Shown here piece after piece: positions 31,475 through 40,006 of a stretch of 42,081 bases of DNA. The stretch lies in contig NZ_CADEFR010000028.1 in assembly GCF_902826655.1 (NCBI RefSeq), forward strand, positions 1 to 42,081, given 5' to 3'. Below the pieces are notes generated by a model. The model saw only the letters and a list, made by a program, of their open reading frames with translations, had not been told where the DNA came from and did no database searches. Source of the DNA: an uncultured Methylibium sp. Lineage in GTDB: Bacteria > Pseudomonadota > Gammaproteobacteria > Burkholderiales > Burkholderiaceae_C. Made by a program: the position numbers and the translations under genes. Each line of letters begins with the position of its first letter. Within the stretch, counting starts at the first letter, position 1.

Positions 31475-32359
31475 ATGCGCTTGAAGCACATCGAGGTCTT
31501 CAACGCGGTGATGCTGACCGGCACGGTGAGCGCCGCAGCGCGGCTGCTGCACGTGACGCAGCCGGCCGTCACGCAGACGCTGCAGCATGCCGAGCTGCAG
31601 CTGGGCTACGCGCTCTTCACGCGCCAGCGCAACCGCCTGGTGCCCACGCACGAGGCCCAGGCGCTCTATCCCGAGGTGCAGCGCCTGATGTCGCAGCTGG
31701 AGTCGGTGCGCCGCATCGCCGGCGCGCTGGGCAGCGGCGAGGGCCAGCAGTTCCGCATCCTCATCGTGCCCTCGCTCGCGGTGCGCGCGCTGCCGCGGGC
31801 GCTGGAGCGCTTTCGCGCGCGGCACCCGCAGATGCCGGTGACCATCAAGACGCTGCACTCGGCCGAGATCGCGCGTGCCATCGCGCTGCAGGAGGGCGAC
31901 GTCGGCATCGTCTACGGCAGCCTGCCGCATCCGGCGTTGCACGAGGAACTGGTCGCGACCGGCCGCCTGGTCTGCGTGACGCGCACCGGCGACTCGGCCG
32001 CGGACCGCCGCACGACGGTGTCGCTGGAGGACCTGCTGCGCTCGCCCTTCATCCGCATCGACGAGCGCGACCCGCTGGGCACGGTGCTGGCCGATCAGTG
32101 GGCGCGCCTGGGCGTGGCGCCGCGCGCCGGCATCACCGTGCAGACCCACCACATCGCGATGGTGCTGGCCGAGCAGGGCTTCGGGCCGGCGATCATCGAC
32201 TCCTTCACCGCGCAGGCCGGCCGCAGCGACGCGCTGCACGTGCGCACGCTGCTGCCCGAGGTGCCGGTCGAGGTGCGTGCGCTGCTGCCCCAGGGCCTGC
32301 GTTCGCCGCAGCCGGTGGCCGACTTCATCGCCGCCTTCCGCGCGGTGACGGCGTCATGA
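31475..32359 (+). CDS. LysR-family transcriptional regulator
   Basis: 294 residues. Residues 1-60 carry the winged HTH (MRLKHIEVFNAVMLTGTVSA, RLLHVTQPAVTQTLQHAELQ, RNRLVPTHEAQAL). From residue 90 a periplasmic-binding-like effector domain follows (FRILIVPSLAVRALPRALER; VGIVYGSLPHP; TVQTHHIAMVLAEQGFGPAI). It is divergent from the amino-acid binding protein/racemase/dehydrogenase operon across 121 bp and is its likely activator, with an amino acid as effector. A T-N11-A box lies directly before its start codon. Confidence 0.95.
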   Translation: MRLKHIEVFNAVMLTGTVSAAARLLHVTQPAVTQTLQHAELQLGYALFTRQRNRLVPTHEAQALYPEVQRLMSQLESVRRIAGALGSGEGQQFRILIVPSLAVRALPRALERFRARHPQMPVTIKTLHSAEIARAIALQEGDVGIVYGSLPHPALHEELVATGRLVCVTRTGDSAADRRTTVSLEDLLRSPFIRIDERDPLGTVLADQWARLGVAPRAGITVQTHHIAMVLAEQGFGPAIIDSFTAQAGRSDALHVRTLLPEVPVEVRALLPQGLRSPQPVADFIAAFRAVTAS

Positions 32360-32394
32360 GTGACGCCGGCTTCGCGGCGCGGGCCTGACGCGCG

Positions 32395-32916
32395 TCAGCG
32401 CGCGCGGAAGATCGCCGCGTAGTCGTCCGCGTCGTAGGGCCGGTCGTCGCAGTCGCTGGCCCAGGTCTGGCGCAGGCCGTTGTAGGTCTGCGCCTGCCTC
32501 GCGTACGCGGGCGCCTTGGCGTTGTAGTCGGCGACCATCTGGCGGCGCTGGTCGAGGCGCGCGTTGTAGGCGTCGACCGCGGCCTTGTCGGTGGCGACCA
32601 GCGTGGCGCGGTCGGCCTGCAGCTGCGCGTCGAAGCGCTCGAAGGTTTGCCTGGCGGCATCGAGCTCGGTCTGGTCGCGCTGCAGCTCGGCGCCTTCCTG
32701 CTCCAGCTGCCGCTGCAGGTCGAGGCAGGCCTTGAGCTGCGGCTGGCTCAGCGGCTTGCCCTTGGGCGGACCGTCGCCCAGCACCGGCGCCTTGCCGGCG
32801 GACTGCGCCTGCGCCGGCGTGGTGATCCACAGGGCGGCGCCGACCAGCAGCAATGCAGCCAGTGCGGCGAGCGGTCGCCAGGCCGACCGTCGTTTCGTCA
32901 GGACTCGTGCTTGCAT
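32395..32916 (-). CDS. Exported coiled-coil protein of unknown function
   Basis: 173 residues. An N-terminal signal (RRSAWRPLAALAALLLVGAALW, AQA cleavage region) is followed by a mature part dominated by a long helix rich in Gln, Glu, Asp and Arg (residues 63-150), with heptad-like pattern in DLQRQLEQEGAELQRDQTEL. It has one Cys near the helix start and another in SDCDDRPYDADDYAA near the end, possibly a disulfide. No family is recognised with confidence. AAGGAG lies 7 nt before the ATG. Likely a small periplasmic structural or scaffold protein. Confidence 0.75.
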   Translation of the reverse strand: MQARVLTKRRSAWRPLAALAALLLVGAALWITTPAQAQSAGKAPVLGDGPPKGKPLSQPQLKACLDLQRQLEQEGAELQRDQTELDAARQTFERFDAQLQADRATLVATDKAAVDAYNARLDQRRQMVADYNAKAPAYARQAQTYNGLRQTWASDCDDRPYDADDYAAIFRAR

Positions 32917-33051
32917 ACCGCGCTCCTTCTTGTGTGTGCAGCCCGAGGGACCGCGTGCGTCGGGCGAGGTTCCCGCCGTGCGCCGACGCAATCGCGTTCG
33001 CCATGTTCGAATCGTGACCATCCGTAGCCATCCCCAGCGCCAGGCACCGCC

Positions 33052-34014
33052 GTGCAGACCCTGATCGACCTCGTCACGACGCACGGTGCGCTGCTCGTCT
33101 TCGTCGCCACGCTGGCCGCGCGCATCGGCGCGCCGGTGCCGGCCGCACCCTTGCTGGTGGTGGCCGGCGGGCTGTCGGCGGTGGGCGTGGTCTCGCTGCC
33201 GCTGGCCTTCGCGGTCGCGGTGGCGGCCAATGTGCTGGGCGACGGGCTGTGGTTCTGGGCCGGCCGCGCCCAGGGCCATCGCGTGCTGGGCCTGCTGTGC
33301 CGCTGGTCGCTGTCGCCCGACAGCTGCGTGCGCCAGAGCGAGGCCCTGGTCGCACGCTGGGGCGGCAGCTCGCTGGTGGCGGCCAAGTTCGTGCCCGGCG
33401 TGTCCGTCGTGGCGGCGCCGATGGCCGGGGCGATGGGCATGTCGCTCGGCCGCTTCGTCGCCAGCGACGCGCTCGGCGGCGCGCTCTGGTCCGGCGTCTT
33501 CCTCGGCTTGGGCGTGGTCTTCGCCGGCGAGGTCGAGCGCCTGCTGGTCGCGCTGGCCAGCGCCGGCACCACGGCGACGCTGCTGCTGCTGGCCCTGCTG
33601 GCCGGCTTCGTCGCCTGGCGCTGGTGGCGGCGCCAGCGCTTCCTGCGCGAGGCCGCGGTGCCGCGCATCGCCGCCGACGAGCTGCAGGCCCTGATCGACG
33701 CCGCCGGCGACGGCGAGCCGGCGCCGCTGATCATCGACGTGCGTTCGCTCGCCGCGGCCGAGCTCGACACCCGCCACATCCCCGGCGCCCTGATCGCCGA
33801 CCTGGACGGCATCGCCGCGCGGGCCGCCTCGCTGCCCCACGACCGCGAGATCGTCACCTACTGCAACTGTCCCAACGAGGCCTCGGCGGCGACCGCGGCG
33901 CTGCGCCTGCGGGCGGCCGGCCTGCCGCGCGTGCGGCCGCTGGCGGGCGGCCTGGAGGGTTGGGCCGCGGCCGGGCGGGCGGTCGCCACGGCCCGGCCGC
34001 AGCTCTTGCCGTGA
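33052..34014 (+). CDS. DedA-family membrane protein fused to a rhodanese domain
   Basis: 320 residues, GTG start. Residues 1-205 form a DedA/SNARE-associated membrane domain (AARIGAPVPAAPLLVVAGGL; ANVLGDGLWFWAGRAQGH; VAAKFVPGVSVVAAPMAGAM with the conserved Phe-Val-Pro-Gly). Residues 215-315 form a rhodanese domain (PLIIDVRSLAAAELDTRHIP; GALIADL; active-site-like loop VTYCNCPNEASA with Cys in the catalytic position; LAGGLEGWAAAG). DedA proteins move or flip lipids such as undecaprenyl phosphate and need proton-motive force. The rhodanese part suggests sulfur transfer or redox sensing at the inner face. The one-polypeptide fusion is clear because the frame runs through without interruption. Confidence 0.92.
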   Translation: MQTLIDLVTTHGALLVFVATLAARIGAPVPAAPLLVVAGGLSAVGVVSLPLAFAVAVAANVLGDGLWFWAGRAQGHRVLGLLCRWSLSPDSCVRQSEALVARWGGSSLVAAKFVPGVSVVAAPMAGAMGMSLGRFVASDALGGALWSGVFLGLGVVFAGEVERLLVALASAGTTATLLLLALLAGFVAWRWWRRQRFLREAAVPRIAADELQALIDAAGDGEPAPLIIDVRSLAAAELDTRHIPGALIADLDGIAARAASLPHDREIVTYCNCPNEASAATAALRLRAAGLPRVRPLAGGLEGWAAAGRAVATARPQLLP

Positions 34015-34071
34015 GCGGTTGTGGCCTAATCCCGCCTTCGTTCCGCAATTCACGAGCCAGAGTCAACCACC

Positions 34072-34239
34072 ATGGGCAACAAGATCACCACCGAAGCCGA
34101 CCGCAAAGCCACCCCGCGTCCCGCCGCGCCCAAGGGCGTCGCGCTCACCGCCGGCCATGGCCAGAAGGTCAGCCTGGAGCGCGGCTCGCACACCCGCAGC
34201 AAGAAGAACCCGGGCAAGCGCGCCAAGAAGGGCGGCTGA
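34072..34239 (+). CDS. Small basic protein of unknown function (55 residues)
   Basis: Begins MGNKITTEADRKATPRPAAP and ends in a Lys/Arg-rich tail (HTRSKKNPGKRAKKGG). Strongly basic, low complexity, no hydrophobic core, so probably disordered and nucleic-acid binding. It lies 57 bp after the DedA-rhodanese stop, with CCTAAT at 34025-34030 as a possible -10 box. Coding is supported by an ordered amino acid pattern and third-position GC bias. A conserved small ORF is likely, but the function is unknown. Confidence 0.6.
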   Translation: MGNKITTEADRKATPRPAAPKGVALTAGHGQKVSLERGSHTRSKKNPGKRAKKGG

Positions 34240-34306
34240 CGCCCCCCGCGGCGGCGTGCGAACGCCGCCGCCCCTGGTTTCGGCCCCGACCCGGCCGCAC
34301 CCGACC

Positions 34307-36001
34307 ATGCTGCGCATCAACGAACTGCGCCTGCCGCTGGACCATGCCGAGGACGCCCTGCGCCCGGCCGTCCTGGCCCGCCTCGGCATCGCCGACGCGC
34401 AATTGCTGGACCTGCACGTCTTTCGCCGCGGCCACGACGCGCGCAAGAAGACCGCGATCCAGCTCGTCTACACGCTGGACTGCGAGGTCGCCGACGAGGC
34501 GGCCGTGCTGGCCCGCGTGCAGCCGCACGACCCCAAGATCCGGCCCGCGCCCGACACGCGCTACCGCGGCGTCGGCCACGCGCCGGCCGACTTCGCGGCC
34601 GCGGGCGGCCCACGCCCCGTGGTCGTGGGCTTCGGGCCCTGCGGCCTGTTCGCCGCGCTGATCCTGGCGCAGATGGGCCTGCGGCCCATCGTGCTGGAGC
34701 GCGGCAAGGCGGTGCGCGAACGCACCCAGGACACCTGGGGCCTGTGGCGCAAGGGCGTGCTGGAGCCGGAGTCCAACGTGCAGTTCGGCGAGGGCGGCGC
34801 CGGCACCTTCAGCGACGGCAAGCTGTGGAGCCAGATCAGCGACCCGCGTCACCTGACGCGCAAGGTGCTGGACGAGTTCGTCAAGGCCGGGGCGCCGGAG
34901 GAGATCCTCTTCGTCAGCAAGCCGCACATCGGCACCTTCCGGCTGGTGAGCATGATCGAGAAGATGCGCGCCGGGATCGAGTCGCTGGGCGGCGAGATCC
35001 GCTTCGGGCAGCGCGTGACCGACGTGTCGATCGAAGGCGGTGCGATCCGGGGCCTCACGCTCGCGTCCGGCGAGCAATTGCGCGCCGACCACGTCGTGCT
35101 GGCGCTCGGCCACAGTGCCCGCGACAGCTTCCAGATGCTGCACGCGCGCGGCGTCTTCATGGAGGCCAAGCCCTTCTCGATCGGCTTTCGCATCGAGCAC
35201 CCGCAGGGCGTGATCGACAGGGCGCGCTTCGGCCCCGGCGCCGGCCATCCGCTGCTGGGCGCGGCCGACTACAAGCTCGTGCACCACGCGAAGAACGGCC
35301 GCTCGGTCTACAGCTTCTGCATGTGCCCCGGCGGCACCGTGGTGGCCGCGACCTCGGAGCCCGGGCGTGTGGTGACCAACGGCATGAGCCAGTACTCGCG
35401 CAACGAGCGCAACGCCAATGCCGGCATCGTCGTCGGCATCGCGCCGCAGGACTACCGGCAGGACGCGCTCCTGGGTCGTCCGGCGGAAGGCCCGGTGAGC
35501 CCGCTCGACGGCCTGGCCTTCCAGCGCCTATGGGAGTCGCGCGCCTACGAGCTGGGCGGCGGCGGCTACCTCGCACCCGGCCAGTTGCTGGGCGATTTCC
35601 TGAAGGGCCGGCCCAGCCGCGTGCTCGGCGGCGTCGAGCCCTCGTACAAGCCCGGCGTGAGCCTGACCGACCTGGCCCCGGCCCTGCCGCCCTACGCGAT
35701 CGAGGCGATCCGCGAGGCCCTGCCCGCCTTCGAGAAGCAGATCAAGGGCTTCGCCATGCCCGACGCGATGCTGACCGGCGTCGAGACCCGCACCTCGTCG
35801 CCGCTGCGCATCACGCGCGGCCGCGACTTCCAGAGCCTCAACGTGCACGGCCTCTACCCGGCCGGCGAGGGTGCGGGCTACGCGGGCGGCATCATGTCGG
35901 CCGGCGTCGACGGCATCGAGGTGGCCGAAGCGGTGGGTGCGGCGCTGCTGGGCCTCGAGCGCCCGTCGGGCAAGCCGTCCGCATCGGCGGCGCTGTACTG
36001 A
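34307..36001 (+). CDS. NAD(P)/FAD-dependent oxidoreductase (COG2509-type flavoprotein)
   Basis: 564 residues. An N-terminal domain of about 90 residues (MLRINELRLPLDHAEDALRP; VFRRGHDARKKTAIQLVYTL) precedes the FAD fold PVVVGFGPCGLFAALILAQM with the Glu of LERGKAVRERTQDTWGLW. The diagnostic SNVQFGEGGAGTFSDGKLWS follows. The C-terminal PAGEGAGYAGGIMSAGVDGI closes the FAD site. This family is widespread and conserved in bacteria but has no established reaction; distant similarity to geranylgeranyl-reductase/GidA-like flavoproteins is seen. The start at 34307 gives the full N-terminal domain. Confidence 0.9.
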   Translation: MLRINELRLPLDHAEDALRPAVLARLGIADAQLLDLHVFRRGHDARKKTAIQLVYTLDCEVADEAAVLARVQPHDPKIRPAPDTRYRGVGHAPADFAAAGGPRPVVVGFGPCGLFAALILAQMGLRPIVLERGKAVRERTQDTWGLWRKGVLEPESNVQFGEGGAGTFSDGKLWSQISDPRHLTRKVLDEFVKAGAPEEILFVSKPHIGTFRLVSMIEKMRAGIESLGGEIRFGQRVTDVSIEGGAIRGLTLASGEQLRADHVVLALGHSARDSFQMLHARGVFMEAKPFSIGFRIEHPQGVIDRARFGPGAGHPLLGAADYKLVHHAKNGRSVYSFCMCPGGTVVAATSEPGRVVTNGMSQYSRNERNANAGIVVGIAPQDYRQDALLGRPAEGPVSPLDGLAFQRLWESRAYELGGGGYLAPGQLLGDFLKGRPSRVLGGVEPSYKPGVSLTDLAPALPPYAIEAIREALPAFEKQIKGFAMPDAMLTGVETRTSSPLRITRGRDFQSLNVHGLYPAGEGAGYAGGIMSAGVDGIEVAEAVGAALLGLERPSGKPSASAALY

Positions 36002-36011
36002 GCCGCTGCCG

Positions 36012-36530
36012 ATGAATGCGCGTCGTCGATTGCTGATGAGTCTGCTGGGCGCGGCGGTCGCCGCACCGGCGACCGCCGCGCCGCTGCCGCGTCCCTGGCC
36101 GGCCAACCGCGCCACGCCGAACCTCGCCTTGCCCGGCCACGATGGGCCGCCCTTCGACCTGGCCAGCGCGCGCGGCCAGGTCGTGGTGCTCAACTTCTGG
36201 GCCAGCTGGTGCCCGCCCTGCGTCGACGAGCTGCCCTTGCTCGACGTGCTGGCCGAGCGTCATGCAGCCGACGGCCTGCAGGTCGTCGCGGTGAACCACC
36301 GCGAGACCGACCAGGCGCTGGGCAAGTTCATGCAGTTCATGCCGCTCAGCCGGACCCGCGTCGTGCGTGATGCCGACGGCGCGGCCTCGCAGGCCTGGGG
36401 TGTGCGCGTGTTCCCGACCACGGTCGTCGTCGGCCGCGACGGGCGCGCGGCGTTCTCGGTCATCGGCGAGGCCGACTGGGCCGGCGCCGAAGCCGCCCGA
36501 TGGATGGCGCCCCTGTTGCGCGCCCGCTGA
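36012..36530 (+). CDS. TlpA-like periplasmic thiol-disulfide oxidoreductase
   Basis: 172 residues with a signal peptide (RRRLLMSLLGAAVAAPATAA). The thioredoxin fold has the active site NFWASWCPPCVDELP (near residue 66-80) and the cis-Pro in VFPTTVVVGRDGRAA. It belongs to the TlpA/ResA/DsbE group: reducing or reshuffling disulfides in exported proteins, for example in cytochrome c maturation. It starts 10 bp after the flavoprotein stop and ends 31 bp before the exported transglutaminase-like gene, so the three look like one transcript. Confidence 0.92.
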   Translation: MNARRRLLMSLLGAAVAAPATAAPLPRPWPANRATPNLALPGHDGPPFDLASARGQVVVLNFWASWCPPCVDELPLLDVLAERHAADGLQVVAVNHRETDQALGKFMQFMPLSRTRVVRDADGAASQAWGVRVFPTTVVVGRDGRAAFSVIGEADWAGAEAARWMAPLLRAR

Positions 36531-36561
36531 TCTTCCGACCTTCAACCAGGAGCCCCCCACC

Positions 36562-37674
36562 ATGTCCGACACCGTCTCCCGCCGCTCGCTGATCCAGGGT
36601 GCCTGCGCGCTGGCCGCTGCCCCGCTGCTGCCGCCGGTCCTTGCCCAGGAGCGCCGCTACGAGCCGCAGGTCGGCCCGTGGCGCGGCTTCGAGACCACGA
36701 CCACGGTCACGGTCGCCGACCACCAGGGCACGACGCGCGTCTGGCTGCCGCTGCCCGACGTCGAGACCGACTACCAGCGCTCGCTGGGCCACGACTGGAC
36801 CGGCAATGCCACCACGATGAAGCTGGTGGCCGATGCCGGGCGCGGCGTGCGCATGCTCTACGCCGAGTTCCCGCCCGGCGTCGGCGCGCCCACGTTCACG
36901 CTGGTGAGCCGCCTGCAGACGCGCGGCCGCAGCATCGACTGGTCGAAGCCGGGCCGCGCCAGCGAGGACCCCGAGGTGCTGCGCGCCGCGCTCGCGCCGA
37001 GCGAGCTGATGCCGACCGACGGCATCGTGCGCAAGACGGCGCTCGAAGCCACGCGCGGCGCCAGGACCGAGATCGAGAAGGTGCAGGCGCTGTACCGCTG
37101 GGTGGTGACGAACGCGCACCGCGAACCCAAGGTCAAGGGCTGCGGCACCGGCGACGTGCGCACCATGCTCGAGACCGGCAACCTCGCCGGCAAGTGCGCC
37201 GATCTCAACGCGGTCTTCGTCGCGATGAGCCGCTCGGTCGGCATCCCGGCACGCGACGTCTACGGCCTGCGCGTCGCCCCCTCGGCCTTCGGCTACAAGG
37301 AGCTCGGCGCCGGCAACCCGGCCAGCCTGAAGAGCGCCCAGCACTGCCGCGCCGAGGTCTTCCTGCGCCAGCACGGCTGGGTCGCGATGGACCCGGCCGA
37401 CGTGCTGAAGGTGATGCGCCAGGAGACGCCGGAGTGGATCAGGGACCCGGCACACCCGGTCGCCGCGCCGGTCAACAAGGGCCTGTTCGGCCACTGGGAA
37501 GGCAACTGGATCGCCTACAACACCGCGCACGACGTGCGCCTGCCCGGCAGCGCCGGCAAGGGCACGCTGCCCTTCCTGATGTACCCGCAGGGCGAGAACG
37601 CCAGCGGCGCCTTCGATTCGCTGTCGCCGGACAGCTTCCGCTACACGATCGCGGCGCGCGAACTGGGCGCCTGA
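36562..37674 (+). CDS. Exported transglutaminase-like protein
   Basis: 370 residues with a twin-Arg signal (SRRSLIQGACALAAAP). A beta-rich N-terminal domain is followed by a transglutaminase-like core: Cys in GNLAGKCADLNAVFVAMSRS (near 213), His in SAQHCRAEVFLRQHGW and Asp in VAMDPADVLK form the expected papain-like triad. Such exported proteins may act as proteases, amidases or crosslinkers in the cell envelope; substrates are unknown. It follows the TlpA-like gene, so a disulfide-dependent folding link is plausible. Confidence 0.9.
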   Translation: MSDTVSRRSLIQGACALAAAPLLPPVLAQERRYEPQVGPWRGFETTTTVTVADHQGTTRVWLPLPDVETDYQRSLGHDWTGNATTMKLVADAGRGVRMLYAEFPPGVGAPTFTLVSRLQTRGRSIDWSKPGRASEDPEVLRAALAPSELMPTDGIVRKTALEATRGARTEIEKVQALYRWVVTNAHREPKVKGCGTGDVRTMLETGNLAGKCADLNAVFVAMSRSVGIPARDVYGLRVAPSAFGYKELGAGNPASLKSAQHCRAEVFLRQHGWVAMDPADVLKVMRQETPEWIRDPAHPVAAPVNKGLFGHWEGNWIAYNTAHDVRLPGSAGKGTLPFLMYPQGENASGAFDSLSPDSFRYTIAARELGA

Positions 37675-37702
37675 TCGCGGGATGCCGTGCTGGTTCCCGC
37701 CC

Positions 37703-37731
37703 TTGTCGAAAGTCGCACTCCCGCGTTAGTC
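37703..37731 (+). promoter_or_regulatory. Candidate sigma-70 promoter of the small acidic-protein gene
   Basis: TTGTCG (37703-37708), 17-bp spacer, TTAGTC (37726-37731), about 70 nt before the ATG at 37804. The hexamers are imperfect but the spacing is ideal and no other gene starts here. Confidence 0.35.
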
Positions 37732-37803
37732 TTCGCGGGCACACATCCTGTTACATCGCGCGGCCGCTCCGGCCCGGCGCGACGCTGACGCAAGGAGACG
37801 ACG

Positions 37804-37995
37804 ATGAGCGAAGCCAGGACGCCCGTGACCCACCAGGAATCGAAGATCGAGGACGAGCCCATCCTCGGCCCGGTGCTGTTCCTGCCCGACGGCAGCATCC
37901 AGCCGCTGACGTGGATGGAGCGCCTGCTGGTGGCGCTGCGGCTGACGAACGCGAAGGCGCTGGAAGCGCGCTACTTCCGGTCCGCCGCGGCCTGA
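37804..37995 (+). CDS. Small acidic conserved-looking protein (63 residues)
   Basis: AAGGAG lies 6 nt before the ATG, a strong ribosome-binding site. An acidic N-terminus (EDEPILGPVLFLPDGSIQPL) is followed by an amphipathic helix (TWMERLLVALRLTNAKALEA). No signal peptide or membrane segment is seen. The protein is short but has a structured sequence and its own promoter-like elements. No family is recognised. It lies between the transglutaminase-like gene and the AraC regulator. Confidence 0.65.
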   Translation: MSEARTPVTHQESKIEDEPILGPVLFLPDGSIQPLTWMERLLVALRLTNAKALEARYFRSAAA

Positions 37996-38042
37996 GTCCG
38001 CGGTCCCGCGCCGGCCGCGGGGCGTCTGCGATCATCGGCGCC

Positions 38043-38870
38043 ATGCACGGCGTCCCGCAGTCCTTCGAGCATCCGCTCGACCGCGCCGAGTTCAAGCGGC
38101 CGGCGCATCGCGACGGCGTCGAGCTGTACCGCGCGCACATCGTGCGCCACACCTTCGATCCGCACACCCACGAGGCCTTCGGCCTGGGCGCGATCGAAGC
38201 CGGCGTCGAACGCTTCCGCTACCGCGGCAGCGACCACCTGGCGCCGGCCGGGTCGCTGGTGACGATGAACCCCGACGAGCTGCACACCGGCCGCGCCGAG
38301 ACCGACGGCGGCTGGCGCTACCGCATGGTCTACGTCGACGCCGACGTGGTCGAGCGCGTCAGCGGCGACCGCGGCTGGCACTTCGGCGACGCGGTCGGGC
38401 ACGACGCGCCGCGCGCGCGCCGCGTGGCCGCGCTGCTGGACGCGCTGTGGCGGGCCGACGAGCCGCTGGCCTTCGACAGCCTGCTGCACACGCTGCTGGC
38501 CGAGTTCCGCCGCCATGCGCGCAGTGCGCGCACCGCCGCACCCGAGGGCGCGCTGCGTTTCGCGCCGGTGGTCGACTACCTGCGCGCGCACCTCGATCGC
38601 CGCCTCACGCTCGACGAGCTGGCCGCGGTCGCGGGCTTGAGCCCCTTTCACTTCCTGCGCCAGTTCAAGGCGCGCTACCACGCGACGCCGCAGCAGATGC
38701 TGATGGCGCTGCGGCTCTTCGAGGCCAAGCGCCTGCTGGCGGCCGGCGATGCGCCGGCCGAGGTGGCGGCGGCCACCGGCCTCACCGACCAGGCGCACCT
38801 CACCCGCGCCTTCGCGCGGCGCTACGGCGTCACGCCGGCCCGCTACCAAAGGCAGACGCGCCGGGCTTGA
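38043..38870 (+). CDS. AraC-family transcriptional regulator (cupin sensor domain)
   Basis: 275 residues. N-terminal cupin-like arabinose-binding-type domain (IVRHTFDPHTHEAFGLGAIE, then PAGSLVTMNPDELHTG), C-terminal double HTH (LTLDELAAVAGLSPFHFLRQ; EVAAATGLTDQAHLTRAFAR; RRYGVTPARYQRQ). The proteins of this type often control an adjacent exporter of the LysE or EamA class; here an EamA transporter gene starts 50 bp downstream on the same strand. GATCAT lies seven nt before the ATG and could be a leaderless -10 box. Confidence 0.93.
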   Translation: MHGVPQSFEHPLDRAEFKRPAHRDGVELYRAHIVRHTFDPHTHEAFGLGAIEAGVERFRYRGSDHLAPAGSLVTMNPDELHTGRAETDGGWRYRMVYVDADVVERVSGDRGWHFGDAVGHDAPRARRVAALLDALWRADEPLAFDSLLHTLLAEFRRHARSARTAAPEGALRFAPVVDYLRAHLDRRLTLDELAAVAGLSPFHFLRQFKARYHATPQQMLMALRLFEAKRLLAAGDAPAEVAAATGLTDQAHLTRAFARRYGVTPARYQRQTRRA

Positions 38871-38920
38871 GCAAGCCGGTACAAGACCGCAGCGCCGCGA
38901 GCACCTACGCTCGCCGGATC

Positions 38921-39892
38921 ATGTTGCTCACCGGAACCCTGTTCGCCCTGGCCGCCGGCCTGATGTGGGGCCTGGTCTTCGTCGCGCCGACGATGCTGGC
39001 CGACTACCCGCCGGCGCTGCTGTCCTTCGCGCGCTACCTCGCCTTCGGGCTGATCGCGCTGCCGCTGGCCTGGCTGGACCGTGCGCGGCTCGCGCAGTTC
39101 ACGCGCGGCGACTGGCGCGAGGCGCTCAAGCTCTCGCTGATCGGCAACCTGCTGTACTACCTGTGCCTCGCGGCGGCGATCCAGCGCGCCGGCGGGCCGC
39201 TGCCGACGATGATCATCGGCACGCTGCCGGTGGTGATCGCGATCACCTCGAACTTCCGCGACGCGGCGCGCGACGGCCGCCTGCCGTGGGGGCGGCTCGC
39301 GCCGTCGCTGGGGCTGATCGCCGCCGGCATCGCCTGCGTCAACCAGGCCGAGCTCGCCGCGCTGCGCGCCGACCCGCAGGCCGACCTGGCGCGCTATGCC
39401 AGCGGCGCGCTGCTGGCCGTGGCGGCGGTGGCCTGCTGGACCTGGTATCCGATCCGCAATGCCGACTGGCTGCGCGCGCATGCCGACCGCAGCCCCCGCA
39501 CCTGGGCCACCGCGCAGGGCGTCGCCACGCTGCCGCTGGCGGCCGTGGGCTATGCGGGTTTCTGGATCTGGAACAGCGCGTCCGGCCAGGCCTTCGACAT
39601 GCCGCTGGGGCCGTCGCCCGAGCGCTTCGTCGCGCTGATGCTCGCGGTCGGCCTGTTCGCGTCGTGGCTGGGCACGCTGTGCTGGAACGAGGCCAGCCAG
39701 CGCCTGCCGACCTCGCTGGTCGGCCAGCTGATCGTCTTCGAGACGCTGTCGGCGCTGGCCTACGCCTACGCGCTGCGCGGCGAGTGGCCCGGGTCGACGA
39801 CGCTCGGCGGCGTGGCGCTGCTGGTGGCCGGCGTGCTGTGGGCGCTGCGCGTGAAGCCCGAGCCGCTGGCGGCGGAGGGGCACGCGGGCTGA
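38921..39892 (+). CDS. DMT-superfamily transporter (EamA family)
   Basis: 323 residues, about ten membrane helices in two EamA repeats (LTGTLFALAAGLMWGLVFVA at the start; the second repeat from about residue 160, LLAVAAVACWTWYPIRNADW, to VALLVAGVLWALRV). EamA proteins export amino acids, metabolites or purine derivatives. It lies after the AraC regulator and is probably controlled by it. The substrate cannot be told from sequence. Confidence 0.9.
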   Translation: MLLTGTLFALAAGLMWGLVFVAPTMLADYPPALLSFARYLAFGLIALPLAWLDRARLAQFTRGDWREALKLSLIGNLLYYLCLAAAIQRAGGPLPTMIIGTLPVVIAITSNFRDAARDGRLPWGRLAPSLGLIAAGIACVNQAELAALRADPQADLARYASGALLAVAAVACWTWYPIRNADWLRAHADRSPRTWATAQGVATLPLAAVGYAGFWIWNSASGQAFDMPLGPSPERFVALMLAVGLFASWLGTLCWNEASQRLPTSLVGQLIVFETLSALAYAYALRGEWPGSTTLGGVALLVAGVLWALRVKPEPLAAEGHAG

Positions 39893-40006
39893 GGGTGGTT
39901 CAACGGAAGAAGACCTATGTCAGAAGCGGGAGCTGCGCAATCGACGGTCACCTCGAATTCTTCACTGGACACGGCCCGGCAACGGCGATCGAATTCTGGC
40001 CTCCCC

